Assembly (NCBI GenBank): GCA_021849995.1
Contig: JAJZSC010000261.1
Location: 1-5,464, forward strand
Source of the DNA: Bacillota bacterium
GTDB taxonomy: Bacteria > Bacillota > Desulfitobacteriia > Desulfitobacteriales > Desulfitobacteriaceae
Direction: 5' to 3'
Length of the DNA: 5,464 nucleotides
The notes beneath the pieces were generated by a model. The model worked only from the letters and a program-made list of their open reading frames with translations, was not told the DNA's origin and ran no database searches. Position numbers and translations under genes: made by a program. Positions 1-5,464 of this stretch are shown piece after piece. Position 1 is the stretch's first letter. Each line of letters starts with the position of its first letter.

Positions 1-150
1 TATACCTCATGGCCAGTTGGAAACGTCCTGTTTCCAACCCGTTTCCGCTACGTACTTTCGCGAAGTTTGGTTTCCTGCTCGCTTAAAGCCGTTCCCTTGT
101 GCAAACCAAAATCCTTCGGCAGCTTCTTGGGTCCTTGCTTAGAAATTCCG
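1..150. repeat. Hairpin-rich non-coding stretch, possible dispersed intergenic repeat
   Basis: No gene can be supported here. The segment is visibly more GC-rich than the AT-rich DNA that follows it. It contains a perfect 9-bp inverted repeat (16-24 with 30-38), the palindromes TACGTA (49-54) and TTCGCGAA (57-64), an 8-bp complementary pair TTTGGTTT (66-73) with AAACCAAA (103-110), and three copies of GTTTCC (starting at 30, 41 and 70). Plus-strand frame 1 is open from the edge to TAA at 151-153, frame 2 to TAG at 140-142, and frame 3 to TAA at 82-84. Openness in all three frames, with no frame giving a convincing protein, argues for structured non-coding or repeat DNA. The alternative is the 3' tail of a gene entering from the left. 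Calling it a dispersed repeat is inference from this texture only. Confidence 0.35.
16..38. repeat. Perfect 9-bp inverted repeat with 5-nt loop
   Basis: GTTGGAAAC (16-24) and GTTTCCAAC (30-38) are exact reverse complements separated by GTCCT, so either strand could form a stable hairpin. Neither side is followed by a T-run, so it does not look like an intrinsic terminator. It may be part of the surrounding repeat-like segment. Confidence 0.6.
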
Positions 151-233
151 TAAGTTATGCTCGAGCAATTTAAGTTGATCCTTGTTTTTTAGAGATTACA
201 CCAGTGAGTAAAAATGTGAGGTAATACAATTAT

Positions 234-530
234 ATGAGCCTTTCAAATCTTGAAGATATAGGTAAAATCAGTAGAAGCGAAAATTCTGGTACAAAAGCAC
301 TTACAGAGTTACCTGATTTCAGTGAAGCTGATTTTATAGTACGTGCCAAAGTTCCCAGATCGGAAATTCAGATGCTTGTAAAGCTTGTCGAAGGCTTCAG
401 CCACTTCGGAGTTGTTACTACGACGAATAAAGAGGCTGGCGAGGTAATAATCCAAACTACAAAGTACTGTTGGCCCGAACTTGAACCAGCGATAAAACAT
501 ATGCCTTTTGTAGTGGAATTTTTACCTTAA
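234..530 (+). CDS. Small DUF4911-like protein of unknown function
   Basis: A 98-residue, probably cytoplasmic protein with no signal peptide or membrane segment. After a polar N-terminus of about 30 residues comes the pattern I associate with DUF4911, a small Firmicutes family without known function: a strand (FIVRAKVP, about 34-41), a helix with the segment LVKLVEGF (48-55), then a strand with VVTTT followed by EAGEVIIQTT, and an extended C-terminus (FVVEFLP). The family assignment is from memory of that pattern and is uncertain. The ATG at 234 is the only reasonable start: a TAA lies four codons upstream in frame, and GAGG at 218-221 is a plausible but rather distant (12 nt) ribosome binding site. 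It is separated from the pilus genes by 283 bp including a promoter, so I infer that it is a neighbour rather than part of the pilus system. No convincing terminator follows it. Confidence 0.72.
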   Translation: MSLSNLEDIGKISRSENSGTKALTELPDFSEADFIVRAKVPRSEIQMLVKLVEGFSHFGVVTTTNKEAGEVIIQTTKYCWPELEPAIKHMPFVVEFLP

Positions 531-619
531 GCCCGAATTGTAGTTGATGTCCGAAACAAAGCTCCTTAAATTGCTTCTTTTCGTTAGATGTAAAGATTCT
601 ATGAAGATATAAAAAACAA

Positions 620-649
620 TTGACCGAAATCCTCCTAATCGAGTAAAAT
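620..649 (+). promoter_or_regulatory. Sigma-A-type promoter for the prepilin gene
   Basis: TTGACC at 620-625 matches the -35 consensus at 5 of 6 positions and TAAAAT at 644-649 matches the -10 at 5 of 6, with an 18-bp spacer. An A-rich tract (611-618) lies just upstream and could act as an UP element. Initiation would fall near 656-657, giving a 5' leader of about 158 nt before the prepilin ATG. This is the best promoter match seen in the window; it has not been mapped experimentally. Confidence 0.62.
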
Positions 650-655
650 AAGACT

Positions 656-813
656 AGAAAAGCACAAGAAGTCAATAGGACGAAAGTCCCGATTTGTCGA
701 ACTAATCCTATTGATGTGCGTCTTTTGTTATTAAAATTAGAAGGAAATAAATATACAAAAGGCGTTTTTTGTCTTTTAGAAGTGAATAAATACATATGAA
801 AGGATGACTAATT
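656..813 (+). ncRNA. Structured 5' leader of the prepilin mRNA (candidate cis-regulatory RNA)
   Basis: The predicted transcript begins only a few bases before a compact folded element. TCAATAGGA (672-680) is perfectly complementary to TCCTATTGA (706-714), and GCAC (662-665) to GTGC (716-719), giving a clamped stem with a purine-rich bulge (about 666-670). The enclosed sequence can also form GGAC-GAAA-GTCC (678-689), a GNRA-capped hairpin, plus CGA-TTTG-TCG (690-699). The first competes with the top of the long stem because both use GGA (678-680). The element therefore has two plausible folds: an extended hairpin or a three-way junction. Downstream, CTTTT (773-777) could pair with GAAAG (798-802) and mask the ribosome binding site. 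The 3' part is AT-rich with no strong terminator. I tried to align it to the cyclic-di-GMP-I (GEMM) consensus and several other riboswitch classes without a convincing match. Function is inferred from position and pairing only. Confidence 0.45.
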
Positions 814-1323
814 ATGAAGAGAAGAAAAGATTCAGGTTTCACCCTTATTGAACTCATGATTGTTATTGCGGTTATCGGAATTTTGGCAATTGTGTTGATT
901 CCGAAGGTTGGACAAGTTAAGACACAAGCTAAATCAGCTGGAATTGATACGAATATGAGGTCGGTTGAAGGATACGTTCAAAGTAAAATAAACGGATGGG
1001 CTAATAAAGGGAAAGATGCAGGGGACATAGCTACAGATATAAAAGACGCTTTTGACACTGAAAAAATTCCTAATCCATTTACTTCTACCGTTGTTACTCC
1101 AGGGATAGGTACTAACGCAAGTGATCCAGCAAACAATGCATTGTTCATTTTAACCGATGGAAATTCCGATGTCACTGCTCTTGGAGCAGCTAAAACAAAA
1201 GGTACTATCTCTGTGTCTGTAACACCAGCAGATGGTTCTGGCACAGTTACTTCGATTACTATTACTCCACATAACGAGACTGGGGCCGTGATAACCGATA
1301 AGGTAATAACAATAACTCCTTAA
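814..1323 (+). CDS. pilA: Type IV prepilin, probable major pilin
   Basis: A 169-residue prepilin, predicted to be processed by a PilD-type peptidase and polymerised into a type IV pilus on the cell surface. The leader is short and basic (MKRRKDSG), with cleavage predicted after Gly8. The mature protein starts FTLIELMIVIAVIG: Phe at +1 and Glu13 at +5, the residue needed for methylation and assembly, followed by a hydrophobic helix to about residue 29. The helix continues in amphipathic form (KVGQVKTQAKSAG). The C-terminal half is rich in Thr, Ser, Val and Gly with alternating beta-strand patterns (GTISVSVTP, TSITITP, KVITITP). There is no cysteine, so the disulfide-closed D-region of proteobacterial pilins is absent. 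AAAGGA (799-804) sits 9 nt before the ATG. Its own promoter and leader, its position first in the cluster and a terminator directly after it suggest the major subunit; that rank is inferred. Confidence 0.93.
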   Translation: MKRRKDSGFTLIELMIVIAVIGILAIVLIPKVGQVKTQAKSAGIDTNMRSVEGYVQSKINGWANKGKDAGDIATDIKDAFDTEKIPNPFTSTVVTPGIGTNASDPANNALFILTDGNSDVTALGAAKTKGTISVSVTPADGSGTVTSITITPHNETGAVITDKVITITP

Positions 1324-1343
1324 GTTCATTTAAATTAGCTTTT

Positions 1344-1370
1344 AGGGTGTTTACCAAAACACCCTTTTCT
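1344..1370 (+). terminator. Intrinsic terminator between the prepilin and pilB
   Basis: AGGGTGTTT (1344-1352) and AAACACCCT (1357-1365) form a perfect 9-bp stem with an ACCA loop, followed immediately by TTTCT. It lies 21 nt after the prepilin stop codon. No good promoter is visible between it and pilB, so I expect partial read-through, which would give many pilin transcripts and fewer machinery transcripts. Confidence 0.88.
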
Positions 1371-1390
1371 TATATGCTTAAGGTGGACAG

Positions 1391-1397
1391 AAGGAGG
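1391..1397 (+). promoter_or_regulatory. Strong ribosome binding site fixing the GTG start of pilB
   Basis: AAGGAGG matches the anti-Shine-Dalgarno sequence fully and ends 7 nt before GTG at 1405. This spacing decides the non-ATG start, which places the first MshEN motif at residue 9. Confidence 0.85.
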
Positions 1398-1404
1398 GGT
1401 TCCC

Positions 1405-3123
1405 GTGGCTGTGCGGCAAGAACGTAAGCGACTGGGTGAGATACTAATAGCCGGCGGGGCAATTACAGAAGAACAGCTTGATGAAGCTCTTAAGATGCAG
1501 AAGGCCTTGGGGTTGCGTCTGGGGGAAGTCTTGATAAGGCAAGGTCTGGTGCAGGAAGAAGATATTTTACGTACTATCCAGAGCCAGATGGGGCTCCCCT
1601 CAGTTGACCTGAACAGGCTAGTTGTAGCAGATCAACTACTTGGGATGATACCTGAAGCAGTTGCTCGAAAATATACCGTGTTGCCTGTTGATGTAAATAA
1701 TGGGCAATTGCTGGTTGCTACCGGTGATCCCACCGATTATTACGCCTTGGACGATATTCGTTTAGCCTCAGGGATGATGGTGAAACCCTGTATTGCTAAA
1801 AGAGCGGACATTATCCGGGCTATAGACCGTTTTTATGGAAAAAGTGAAGCTGAGAAGGCTGCCCGTGATTATGTTAAACAGGCAGGAGTTGCACCTGTCG
1901 CTGCTACTGCTCAGGCCACGGCTCTATCAGTGGTCCAGCCCGGTACCGAGTCTGAAGAAGAAGCTACTCCTATCATCAAGTTCCTCAATACTATTATCGA
2001 AAACGCAGTTAATAACCATGCCAGTGACATCCATATCGAACCTATTGAAGATGACCTAAGAGTCCGGTTCAGAATCGATGGGGTTTTAAGGGAAATTATG
2101 CGGACCCCCATTGGTATGGCCGGACCGGTTGTGAGTAGAGTTAAGATCATGGCAGATTTGAACATCGCAGAGAGGCGTTTGCCGCAGGACGGACGAATTT
2201 CGTATAATGTTGGGCGGAAAGCTATCGATTTGCGTGTTTCTACTGCTCCTACCATGTTTGGGGAGAAGGTAGTAATGCGGATCTTGGATAAAGCCAGCGT
2301 TATTTTGGAGAAGTCTACCCTTGGTTTAAAAGGTAAAGATCTTGTTCTTTTCGAAGAACTCATTTCCAAGCCTTATGGAATTGTTCTTGTTACAGGGCCG
2401 ACAGGCAGTGGTAAGACAACCACTTTATATACAGCCCTTAATCAGTTAAATACTCCGGATAAAAACATTATTACTCTGGAAGATCCGGTGGAATTCAACT
2501 TTAAGGGTGTTAATCAGATCCAGGTAAACCCTAAAGCCGGGCTTACTTTTGCTACAGGTCTTCGCTCTATCCTGCGTCAGGATCCGGATATCATAATGGT
2601 CGGTGAAATGCGGGATAATGAAACTGCCGAGATCGCTGTCCGTTCAGCTTTAACCGGCCACCTGGTATTATCTACTATTCATACTAACGATGCTCCCAGT
2701 GCGATAACCCGCTTAATAGATATGGATATTGAACCATTCTTAATTTCGGCATCGCTGCTTGGGGTTATTTCTCAACGTCTGGTTCGAAGAATATGTCCGC
2801 AATGCGCTTATGAATATGTTCCTGAGCCTAGGGATTATGCATTGCTTGGCTTGACAGCAGAGACTGGGGTAAAGTTAAAGCGAGGCAAGGGATGTTCGTA
2901 TTGCCATAGCAGTGGGTATAAAGGCCGGACAGCAATATTTGAGATAATGCCCTTAGGTTTGGGGCACCGTCATCTAATTGACAAGAGGGCTACTGCAGAT
3001 GAACTGCGGGACTATGCTGTGTCACAGGGTATGTCGACTCTGAAACAGGGAGCTGCACAGTTAGTGTTGCAGGGATTAACCACTGTTGATGAGCTTATTA
3101 GAGTTACTTATGTGAATGAGTAG
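1405..3123 (+). CDS. pilB: Type IV pilus extension ATPase PilB with MshEN domain
   Basis: A 572-residue cytoplasmic hexameric ATPase of the PilB/GspE/MshE family that powers pilin addition through PilC; its length is normal for PilB. The N-terminus has two tandem 24-residue MshEN motifs of the form RLGx6Gx6(L/I)x3(L/I)x2Q, at residues 9-32 and 38-61, separated by exactly 5 residues. This is the arrangement known to bind cyclic di-GMP in MshE. A second N-terminal lobe ends near 145, followed by an Ala-rich, then acidic linker (about 148-190). The ATPase core shows SDIHIEP (207-213), the Arg-rich strand RVRFRIDG (219-226), Walker A GPTGSGKT (331-338), the Asp box ITLEDPVEF (356-364), Walker B IIMVGE (396-401, catalytic Glu401) and the His box around His419-His426. 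Four cysteines (464, 467, 497, 500) form the zinc-binding tetracysteine motif of PilB/GspE proteins. The family's PilT retraction subgroup lacks this N-domain and zinc motif, so this is an extension motor. Confidence 0.97.
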   Translation: MAVRQERKRLGEILIAGGAITEEQLDEALKMQKALGLRLGEVLIRQGLVQEEDILRTIQSQMGLPSVDLNRLVVADQLLGMIPEAVARKYTVLPVDVNNGQLLVATGDPTDYYALDDIRLASGMMVKPCIAKRADIIRAIDRFYGKSEAEKAARDYVKQAGVAPVAATAQATALSVVQPGTESEEEATPIIKFLNTIIENAVNNHASDIHIEPIEDDLRVRFRIDGVLREIMRTPIGMAGPVVSRVKIMADLNIAERRLPQDGRISYNVGRKAIDLRVSTAPTMFGEKVVMRILDKASVILEKSTLGLKGKDLVLFEELISKPYGIVLVTGPTGSGKTTTLYTALNQLNTPDKNIITLEDPVEFNFKGVNQIQVNPKAGLTFATGLRSILRQDPDIIMVGEMRDNETAEIAVRSALTGHLVLSTIHTNDAPSAITRLIDMDIEPFLISASLLGVISQRLVRRICPQCAYEYVPEPRDYALLGLTAETGVKLKRGKGCSYCHSSGYKGRTAIFEIMPLGLGHRHLIDKRATADELRDYAVSQGMSTLKQGAAQLVLQGLTTVDELIRVTYVNE

Positions 3124-3131
3124 GTGTTAGA

Positions 3132-4337
3132 ATGGAGTTCGGCTATAAAGTTATAAATGAACAGATGGTAGTCACTGAAGGGGCTTTGGAGGCAGTTGAC
3201 TATGAAGCTGCCAAAAGGATTATCCGTGATAACGGCTGGCAATTAATTTCCCTTTCGGAAACCAAATATTCTGATTCAATGTTGTCACGAAATATTATGA
3301 ACAGAGTCAAATATGAATCTATTGCAGCTTTTTGCAGTCAGCTGGCCATGATGATTCGTTCCGGAGCCAATCTGGTTCGCGGTTTGGAAATACTGCAGTC
3401 CCAGGTTGAGGACAAGCGTCTGAAAGAGGTACTGGAATCTATCGTGCGCGGGGTTAGCCGAGGAGATTCTCTGTCCCAGTCCATGCGAAACTGCCGAGGT
3501 GCTTTGCCGGAACTTTTAATAAATCTTGTGGCGGTCGGCGAACAAAGCGGTAGTTTAGACTCTGTGTTAACAAGTATGGCGGAGTATTATGAACGGGAGA
3601 ATTTTATTCGCAAGAAAGTCACGAGTGCGGCAATCTATCCTGCGATTTTGACAGTTGTTCTCATCGGACTAGTTATTCTTTTTATAAACTTTATCCTCCC
3701 GGAAATTACAGATTTAATCAATCAAAATGACCAAAGCTTGCCGGCAATCACCCAATTTGTGATTGAATCTTCGACGTTCTTGCAGGTAAACAGTTTATAT
3801 ATTTTAATTGGTTTAGTGGGATTGGGAGCAGGGCTTTTTAAACTTTTCCAAATACCTAAATACAGATATTCGCTCGACGCCTTCATCCTTAGGCTGCCAC
3901 TGTTCGGCAAAAATCTGAGGAACGTAATTCTTGCCCGGTTTTCCAGAACCCTTGCTTTATTTTTACATTCCTCGATACCAATTGTTCCGATTTTGAATTC
4001 GATTGAGAGTATAGTTGGAAATGAGGTTCCCCGTCTTGCCGTTGCCAGAGTTCGCGAGAGAATCATCCGTGGTGAAACCCTGGCACTTGCCTTTGGACAG
4101 GAGAAATTTTTTGACCCTTTGCTCATACAGATGATGTCCATTGGAGAAGAAACTGGAAAATTAGAGGAATTAATGGGCGATGTGGCGAATCACTATGACA
4201 AAAGGGTAGAAATTGGAATTTCACGCATGGTTGCCCTAGTTGAACCTGCATTCACGGTGATCATCGGGATATTCGCAGGCGGGCTCATTATTTCTATGGC
4301 CCTCCCGATCTTCAATATGGCTAGTGGAGTTAAGTAG
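3132..4337 (+). CDS. pilC: Type IV pilus inner-membrane platform protein PilC
   Basis: A 401-residue polytopic membrane protein of the PilC/GspF family, the platform that couples PilB ATP hydrolysis to pilin insertion. The N-terminus (FGYKVINEQ, then LEAVDYEAAKRIIRDNGWQL) is the short PilC-type entry domain. Two T2SSF domains follow. The first (about 65-190) has FCSQLAMMIRSGANLVRGLEIL and the conserved VGEQSGSLDSVL, leading into a membrane segment at about 168-189. The second (about 265-393) repeats the plan with FSRTLALFLHSSIPIVPIL and IGEETGKLEELM and ends in a membrane segment at 367-393. A further membrane segment lies at about 222-239. Three segments and about 400 residues are usual for the family. 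Its ATG is 8 nt after the pilB stop and the AGGTG ribosome binding site (3122-3126) overlaps that stop, implying translational coupling. No pilT lies between pilB and pilC. Confidence 0.96.
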   Translation: MEFGYKVINEQMVVTEGALEAVDYEAAKRIIRDNGWQLISLSETKYSDSMLSRNIMNRVKYESIAAFCSQLAMMIRSGANLVRGLEILQSQVEDKRLKEVLESIVRGVSRGDSLSQSMRNCRGALPELLINLVAVGEQSGSLDSVLTSMAEYYERENFIRKKVTSAAIYPAILTVVLIGLVILFINFILPEITDLINQNDQSLPAITQFVIESSTFLQVNSLYILIGLVGLGAGLFKLFQIPKYRYSLDAFILRLPLFGKNLRNVILARFSRTLALFLHSSIPIVPILNSIESIVGNEVPRLAVARVRERIIRGETLALAFGQEKFFDPLLIQMMSIGEETGKLEELMGDVANHYDKRVEIGISRMVALVEPAFTVIIGIFAGGLIISMALPIFNMASGVK

Positions 4338-4361
4338 GGTGAACAGAGAGTTGGATCTAAA

Positions 4362-4889
4362 ATGGTCAGATTTCTGAAAGATTTGTATAGATTTAAGTTG
4401 GGTGCAAACAATGCTAAAGGATTTACTCTGCTTGAAGTAATGATTGTGCTGGCTATTATAAGCATTACCGCTGTTGTGGGCGTGCCAAAATATCAAGGAG
4501 TTAAAGACCAGTACAGGTTAGAAGGGTCTGGGCAGACTGTTATCTCTGAACTGAAGTATTCCAAACAACTGGCAATGGATCAAAGACGTACCACGTATGT
4601 TGTTTTTTCCAACTCACAAGTTCAAACCATGCAGGTATTGAACGGTAATTATCAGGTACTTGACAGCAAGAAATTTGAGACTGGAGTCAGTTTTGACCCA
4701 AGTCAGAATTCTTGGCTTACCCGGATTAATGATTTAAATACAGGAGTCCTGGTGGGTTGGGGTATGTCCTACAACTATCAGGGATTTGCCTCAAGTTTCG
4801 GAACAATCTCACTTAAACACGGCAATGGCCGTACGGTAGGAGTGCGGATTGCAGAAAAGACAGGAATGATAACGCTAACCTGGCCATAG
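4362..4889 (+). CDS. Minor type IV prepilin, GspH/FimU-like
   Basis: A 175-residue prepilin with an unusually long basic leader of 20 residues ending in AKG. Cleavage is predicted after Gly20, giving FTLLEVMIVLAIISITAVVG with Glu25 at +5 and a hydrophobic helix to about residue 42. The remainder resembles GspH-type pseudopilins: an amphipathic helix (GSGQTVISELKYSKQLAMDQR), then YVVFSNSQVQTMQVLNG strands, and a terminal strand pair ending GMITLTWP. There is no cysteine. It begins 24 nt after pilC with only a weak ribosome binding site (GAGAG or TTGGAT before the ATG). A TTG at 4383 is in frame and would give a 13-residue leader, but no better ribosome binding site precedes it, so I keep the ATG. 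Its likely role is in the priming complex at the pilus tip; the subfamily is less certain than the prepilin identity. Confidence 0.9.
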   Translation: MVRFLKDLYRFKLGANNAKGFTLLEVMIVLAIISITAVVGVPKYQGVKDQYRLEGSGQTVISELKYSKQLAMDQRRTTYVVFSNSQVQTMQVLNGNYQVLDSKKFETGVSFDPSQNSWLTRINDLNTGVLVGWGMSYNYQGFASSFGTISLKHGNGRTVGVRIAEKTGMITLTWP

Positions 4890-4900
4890 GTTTACAGCTT

Positions 4901-4907
4901 AAGGAGG
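4901..4907 (+). promoter_or_regulatory. Strong ribosome binding site of the second minor prepilin
   Basis: AAGGAGG ends 5 nt before the ATG at 4913. It contrasts with the weak sites before the prepilin genes on either side, so this subunit may be translated more strongly or independently. Confidence 0.8.
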
Positions 4908-4912
4908 CAGTC

Positions 4913-5263
4913 ATGAAACGGCCTGCTGATCATGGGATGACTTTGCTCGAAGTAGTAATAGCTCTTAGTATTTTGTTAATGGGAGTAGGTTTTATTTTAC
5001 AAACTGATGCTGTCTCTCACAGATACTTAAATAAAGCAGAGGTAAGGCAGCAGATGCTTTTTTATGCAGCCGGCATACTCGAAGCAACTATCGAAGGGGA
5101 GAGTCCTACTGCTTTTCCACCCTTTGACTCTTTTCAGGCCGATGTCACTACAACATCCCAAGCCAACCCTTATCTTGAGCGAGTGGAAGTAAAGGTTTAC
5201 CGAAAAAATTCCCCAACAAATCCTGAGCCTGTCAGATTGTATACATACAGGGTGAAGAAGTGA
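4913..5263 (+). CDS. Minor type IV prepilin, PilV/GspI-like
   Basis: A 116-residue prepilin. The leader MKRPADHG is predicted to be removed after Gly8; the mature protein starts with Met at +1 instead of the usual Phe (MTLLEVVIALSILLMGVG), with Glu13 at +5 and a hydrophobic helix to about residue 29. Methionine at +1 is tolerated by prepilin peptidases. A helical stretch (KAEVRQQMLFYAAGILEATIEG) and a short beta-rich C-terminus with strands around LERVEVKVYRK and VRLYTYRVKK follow. The small size and the TLLEVVIALSIL start fit PilV/GspI-type minor pilins. It sits 23 nt after the GspH-like gene and its TGA overlaps the next ATG by one base. The likely role is as a tip-complex component; the exact partner is inferred from gene order. 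Confidence 0.88.
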   Translation: MKRPADHGMTLLEVVIALSILLMGVGFILQTDAVSHRYLNKAEVRQQMLFYAAGILEATIEGESPTAFPPFDSFQADVTTTSQANPYLERVEVKVYRKNSPTNPEPVRLYTYRVKK

Positions 5264-5464
5264 TGAAGAGAGATAAAGGATTCACCATATTAGAAGTGAT
5301 GATTGCTATCGCAATATTTGCCTTTCTGATGCTAATAATCTCTCAGCTTATGCGTGGAGAGATTAGGCTTATAAATAATGTTACCCAAAAAGCAGATCTT
5401 GAACATAAGGCGCGTACTGCTATAATGCATGTACTCGATGAGATAAGATTAAACCGCTATACTT
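5263..5464 (+). CDS. Minor type IV prepilin, PilW/GspJ-like, 5' part only
   Basis: The ATG at 5263 overlaps the preceding TGA (TGATG), a classic translational coupling arrangement, and the frame stays open for 67 codons to the window edge. The leader is MKRDKG with cleavage after Gly6, giving FTILEVMIAIAIFAFLMLII with Glu11 at +5 and a hydrophobic helix to about residue 27. An amphipathic helix follows (INNVTQKADLEHKARTAIMHVLDEIR). Its position after a PilV/GspI-like gene, together with the segment LEHKARTAIMHVLDEIR, which resembles the early helix of PilW/GspJ proteins, suggests that subfamily. The C-terminal domain is outside the window, so the subfamily call is tentative. Confidence 0.88.
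   Translation, partial: MKRDKGFTILEVMIAIAIFAFLMLIISQLMRGEIRLINNVTQKADLEHKARTAIMHVLDEIRLNRYT

Noticed and set aside
1..153. Plus-strand frame 1 open from the left edge to TAA as the tail of an upstream protein
   Set aside because: Frames 2 and 3 are also open for 80 to 140 bases and none of the translations resembles a protein domain; the texture fits structured non-coding DNA better. It cannot be excluded without the flanking sequence.
155..203. Promoter for the DUF4911-like gene (TTGATC at 175-180, or TATGCT at 156-161)
   Set aside because: Neither hexamer has a good partner at 16-18 bp spacing, so no promoter can be supported.
656..719. Cyclic-di-GMP-I (GEMM) riboswitch call for the leader
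   Set aside because: GGACGAAAG superficially recalls the conserved GGGACGCAAAGCC segment, but the upstream GCAAACC partner and the second conserved stem are not found in the right places.
725..757. Second promoter TTGTTA with TAAATA or TATACA inside the leader
   Set aside because: The hexamers match consensus at only 3 to 4 positions or need a 21-bp spacer, and AT-rich DNA gives such hits by chance; the 620-649 pair is far better.
755..777. Intrinsic terminator in the leader (ACAAAA/TTTTGT followed by CTTTT)
   Set aside because: The stem is nearly all A-T pairs and would be too weak to terminate; the T-rich tail is interrupted.
457..795. 112-codon minus-strand open frame across the gap before the prepilin
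   Set aside because: It overlaps the 3' end of the DUF4911-like gene, the promoter and the leader, has no ribosome binding site before its ATG, and its composition (rich in Phe, Leu, Arg, Ser) looks like antisense of AT-rich DNA.
3722..4496. Minus-strand open frames across pilC and the GspH-like gene
   Set aside because: They are antisense to well-recognised genes, overlap one another and show no protein family features.

Overview
The window carries the proximal part of a type IV pilus (T4P) assembly cluster from what looks like a Gram-positive, low-to-mid GC anaerobe of the Clostridia, perhaps Peptococcaceae/Desulfotomaculum-like. That placement is an inference. It rests on strong AAGGAGG-type ribosome binding sites, the sigma-A-like promoter and U-tailed terminator, a DUF4911-like neighbour, and the gene order pilin - PilB - PilC - several small prepilins.

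Layout. Bases 1 to about 150 are a relatively GC-rich, hairpin-rich stretch, open in all three plus-strand frames for at least 80 bases, which I read as non-coding and possibly a dispersed repeat. At 234-530 is a 98-residue cytoplasmic protein resembling DUF4911, probably unrelated to pili. The gap 531-813 contains a sigma-A-type promoter (620-649). Starting a few bases after its predicted transcription start is a compact RNA element with competing folds (662-719), within a leader of about 158 nt that precedes a prepilin gene (814-1323). A strong intrinsic terminator (1344-1370) separates the prepilin from the machinery genes. Next come the extension ATPase PilB (1405-3123), the inner-membrane platform PilC (3132-4337), a GspH-like minor prepilin (4362-4889), a PilV/GspI-like minor prepilin (4913-5263) and the start of a third, PilW/GspJ-like prepilin (5263 to the right edge). 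Gaps in this run are 8, 24 and 23 nt, then a 1-nt overlap, so it reads as one operon continuing beyond the window.

How the parts work together. The prepilins share a short basic leader, a Gly-(Phe/Met) processing site, Glu at +5 and a hydrophobic helix, as expected for substrates of a PilD-type peptidase, which is not in the window. PilB hydrolyses ATP and acts through PilC to add pilins to the fibre; the small prepilins probably form the priming tip complex. The terminator after the first pilin would let the major subunit be made in excess of the assembly proteins. Two features point to signal control: the structured leader before the pilin, and two textbook-spaced MshEN cyclic-di-GMP-binding motifs at the PilB N-terminus. 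I could not match the leader to a known riboswitch class, so it is the best candidate for something undescribed here.
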